From NCBI GenBank assembly GCA_027297005.1, contig JAPUIN010000398.1, positions 1 through 6,059 on the forward strand: a stretch of DNA of 6,059 bases. Reading direction: 5' to 3'. A model generated the notes under the pieces. That model saw only the letters and a list, made by a program, of their open reading frames with translations, did not search any database and was not told the origin of the DNA. Numbering within the stretch: position 1 is the stretch's first letter; each line of letters starts with the position of its first letter. Positions 5,881 to 6,059 of this stretch are shown here, piece after piece. Made by a program: the position numbers and the translations under genes. The stretch comes from Acidobacteriota bacterium. GTDB taxonomy: Bacteria > Acidobacteriota > Polarisedimenticolia > Gp22-AA2.

Positions 5881-6039
5881 CGATACGCTGCGGAAGACCC
5901 GCACCCTCCCACCGTTCAGGGTCATTTGGGGCTTGACACCTGCATGGTCATCTGCAAATGTACACATCTCATTCCGCACGAGCCAAGACCCGAACCCTGT
6001 GGCCTGAGAAGCTTCCGGAGTCTGCTCCGCGAGGGAGAG
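5881..6039. other. Right-edge intergenic stretch with promoter-like sequence
   Basis: Together with the ispH leader this leaves about 268 bases without a convincing gene. It contains a perfect -35-like TTGACA (5933-5938, plus strand) with no good -10 at 16-18 bases, and a 5-bp hairpin CGGAG-TCTG-CTCCG (6016-6029) directly before a purine-rich run at 6031. ATGs at 5944 and 5959 open frames that reach the window end, but neither has a ribosome-binding site. No RNA gene was recognised. Confidence 0.4.
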
Positions 6040-6059
6040 ATGGGAAGGTTGATCGCGAA
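6040..6059 (+). CDS. Possible start of a gene leaving the right edge
   Basis: ATG at 6040 follows GAGGGAGAG, a reasonable ribosome-binding site, and encodes MGRLIA before the window ends. The same frame is open back to an ATG at 5944 without a ribosome-binding site. Six codons cannot identify a product, and the call rests only on the Shine-Dalgarno placement and on a divergent position relative to ispH. Confidence 0.25.

Noticed and set aside
1..6059. Defence system, CRISPR array, insertion sequence, tRNA or rRNA gene
   Set aside because: No repeat arrays, transposase motifs, terminal inverted repeats, tRNA cloverleaf or rRNA segments were recognised on either strand.

Overview
The window is high-GC bacterial chromosome with tightly packed, ordinary-looking genes, several non-ATG starts (GTG, TTG) and long antisense open frames that are GC artefacts. 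It encodes acetate and proline catabolism, an orphan histidine kinase, a thioredoxin-fold ferredoxin, a stand-alone LON-domain protein and the long (cyanobacterial/plant-type) form of IspH. This fits a free-living, probably aerobic or respiring heterotroph that uses the MEP isoprenoid pathway. An Acidobacteriota-like or similar soil or sediment phylum is a guess; nothing here fixes the taxon. No mobile elements, tRNA or rRNA genes, CRISPR arrays or phage genes were seen.

Layout. (1) 1-1272, minus: acetyl-CoA synthetase, N-terminal two thirds, running off the left edge. (2) 1273-1414: a compact divergent promoter region in which two outward TTGACA boxes form an inverted repeat. (3) 1415-2320, plus: monofunctional proline dehydrogenase. 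(4) 2325-3329, minus: membrane histidine kinase with no recognisable sensor domain, convergent with the proline dehydrogenase (4 bases apart). (5) 3344-3718, minus: thioredoxin-like [2Fe-2S] ferredoxin, 14 bases upstream of the kinase and probably co-transcribed with it. (6) 3719-3863: a second divergent region, with a TATGAT box and two perfect 10-bp palindromes. (7) 3864-4553, plus: LON substrate-binding-domain protein. (8) 4578-5771, minus: IspH, convergent with the LON gene. (9) 5772-6059: the ispH leader and promoter, then about 180 bases with promoter-like sequence and a possible gene start at 6040.

How the genes fit together. Acetyl-CoA synthetase and proline dehydrogenase both feed carbon into the TCA cycle, and their paired promoters suggest common control. 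The ferredoxin and kinase probably form a two-gene operon, so a redox link to signalling is a reasonable hypothesis with no direct proof. IspH is an Fe-S reductase that needs low-potential electrons, and the nearby ferredoxin is one conceivable donor. I found no defence system, toxin-antitoxin module, biosynthetic cluster or other clearly new system. The findings below are modest leads.
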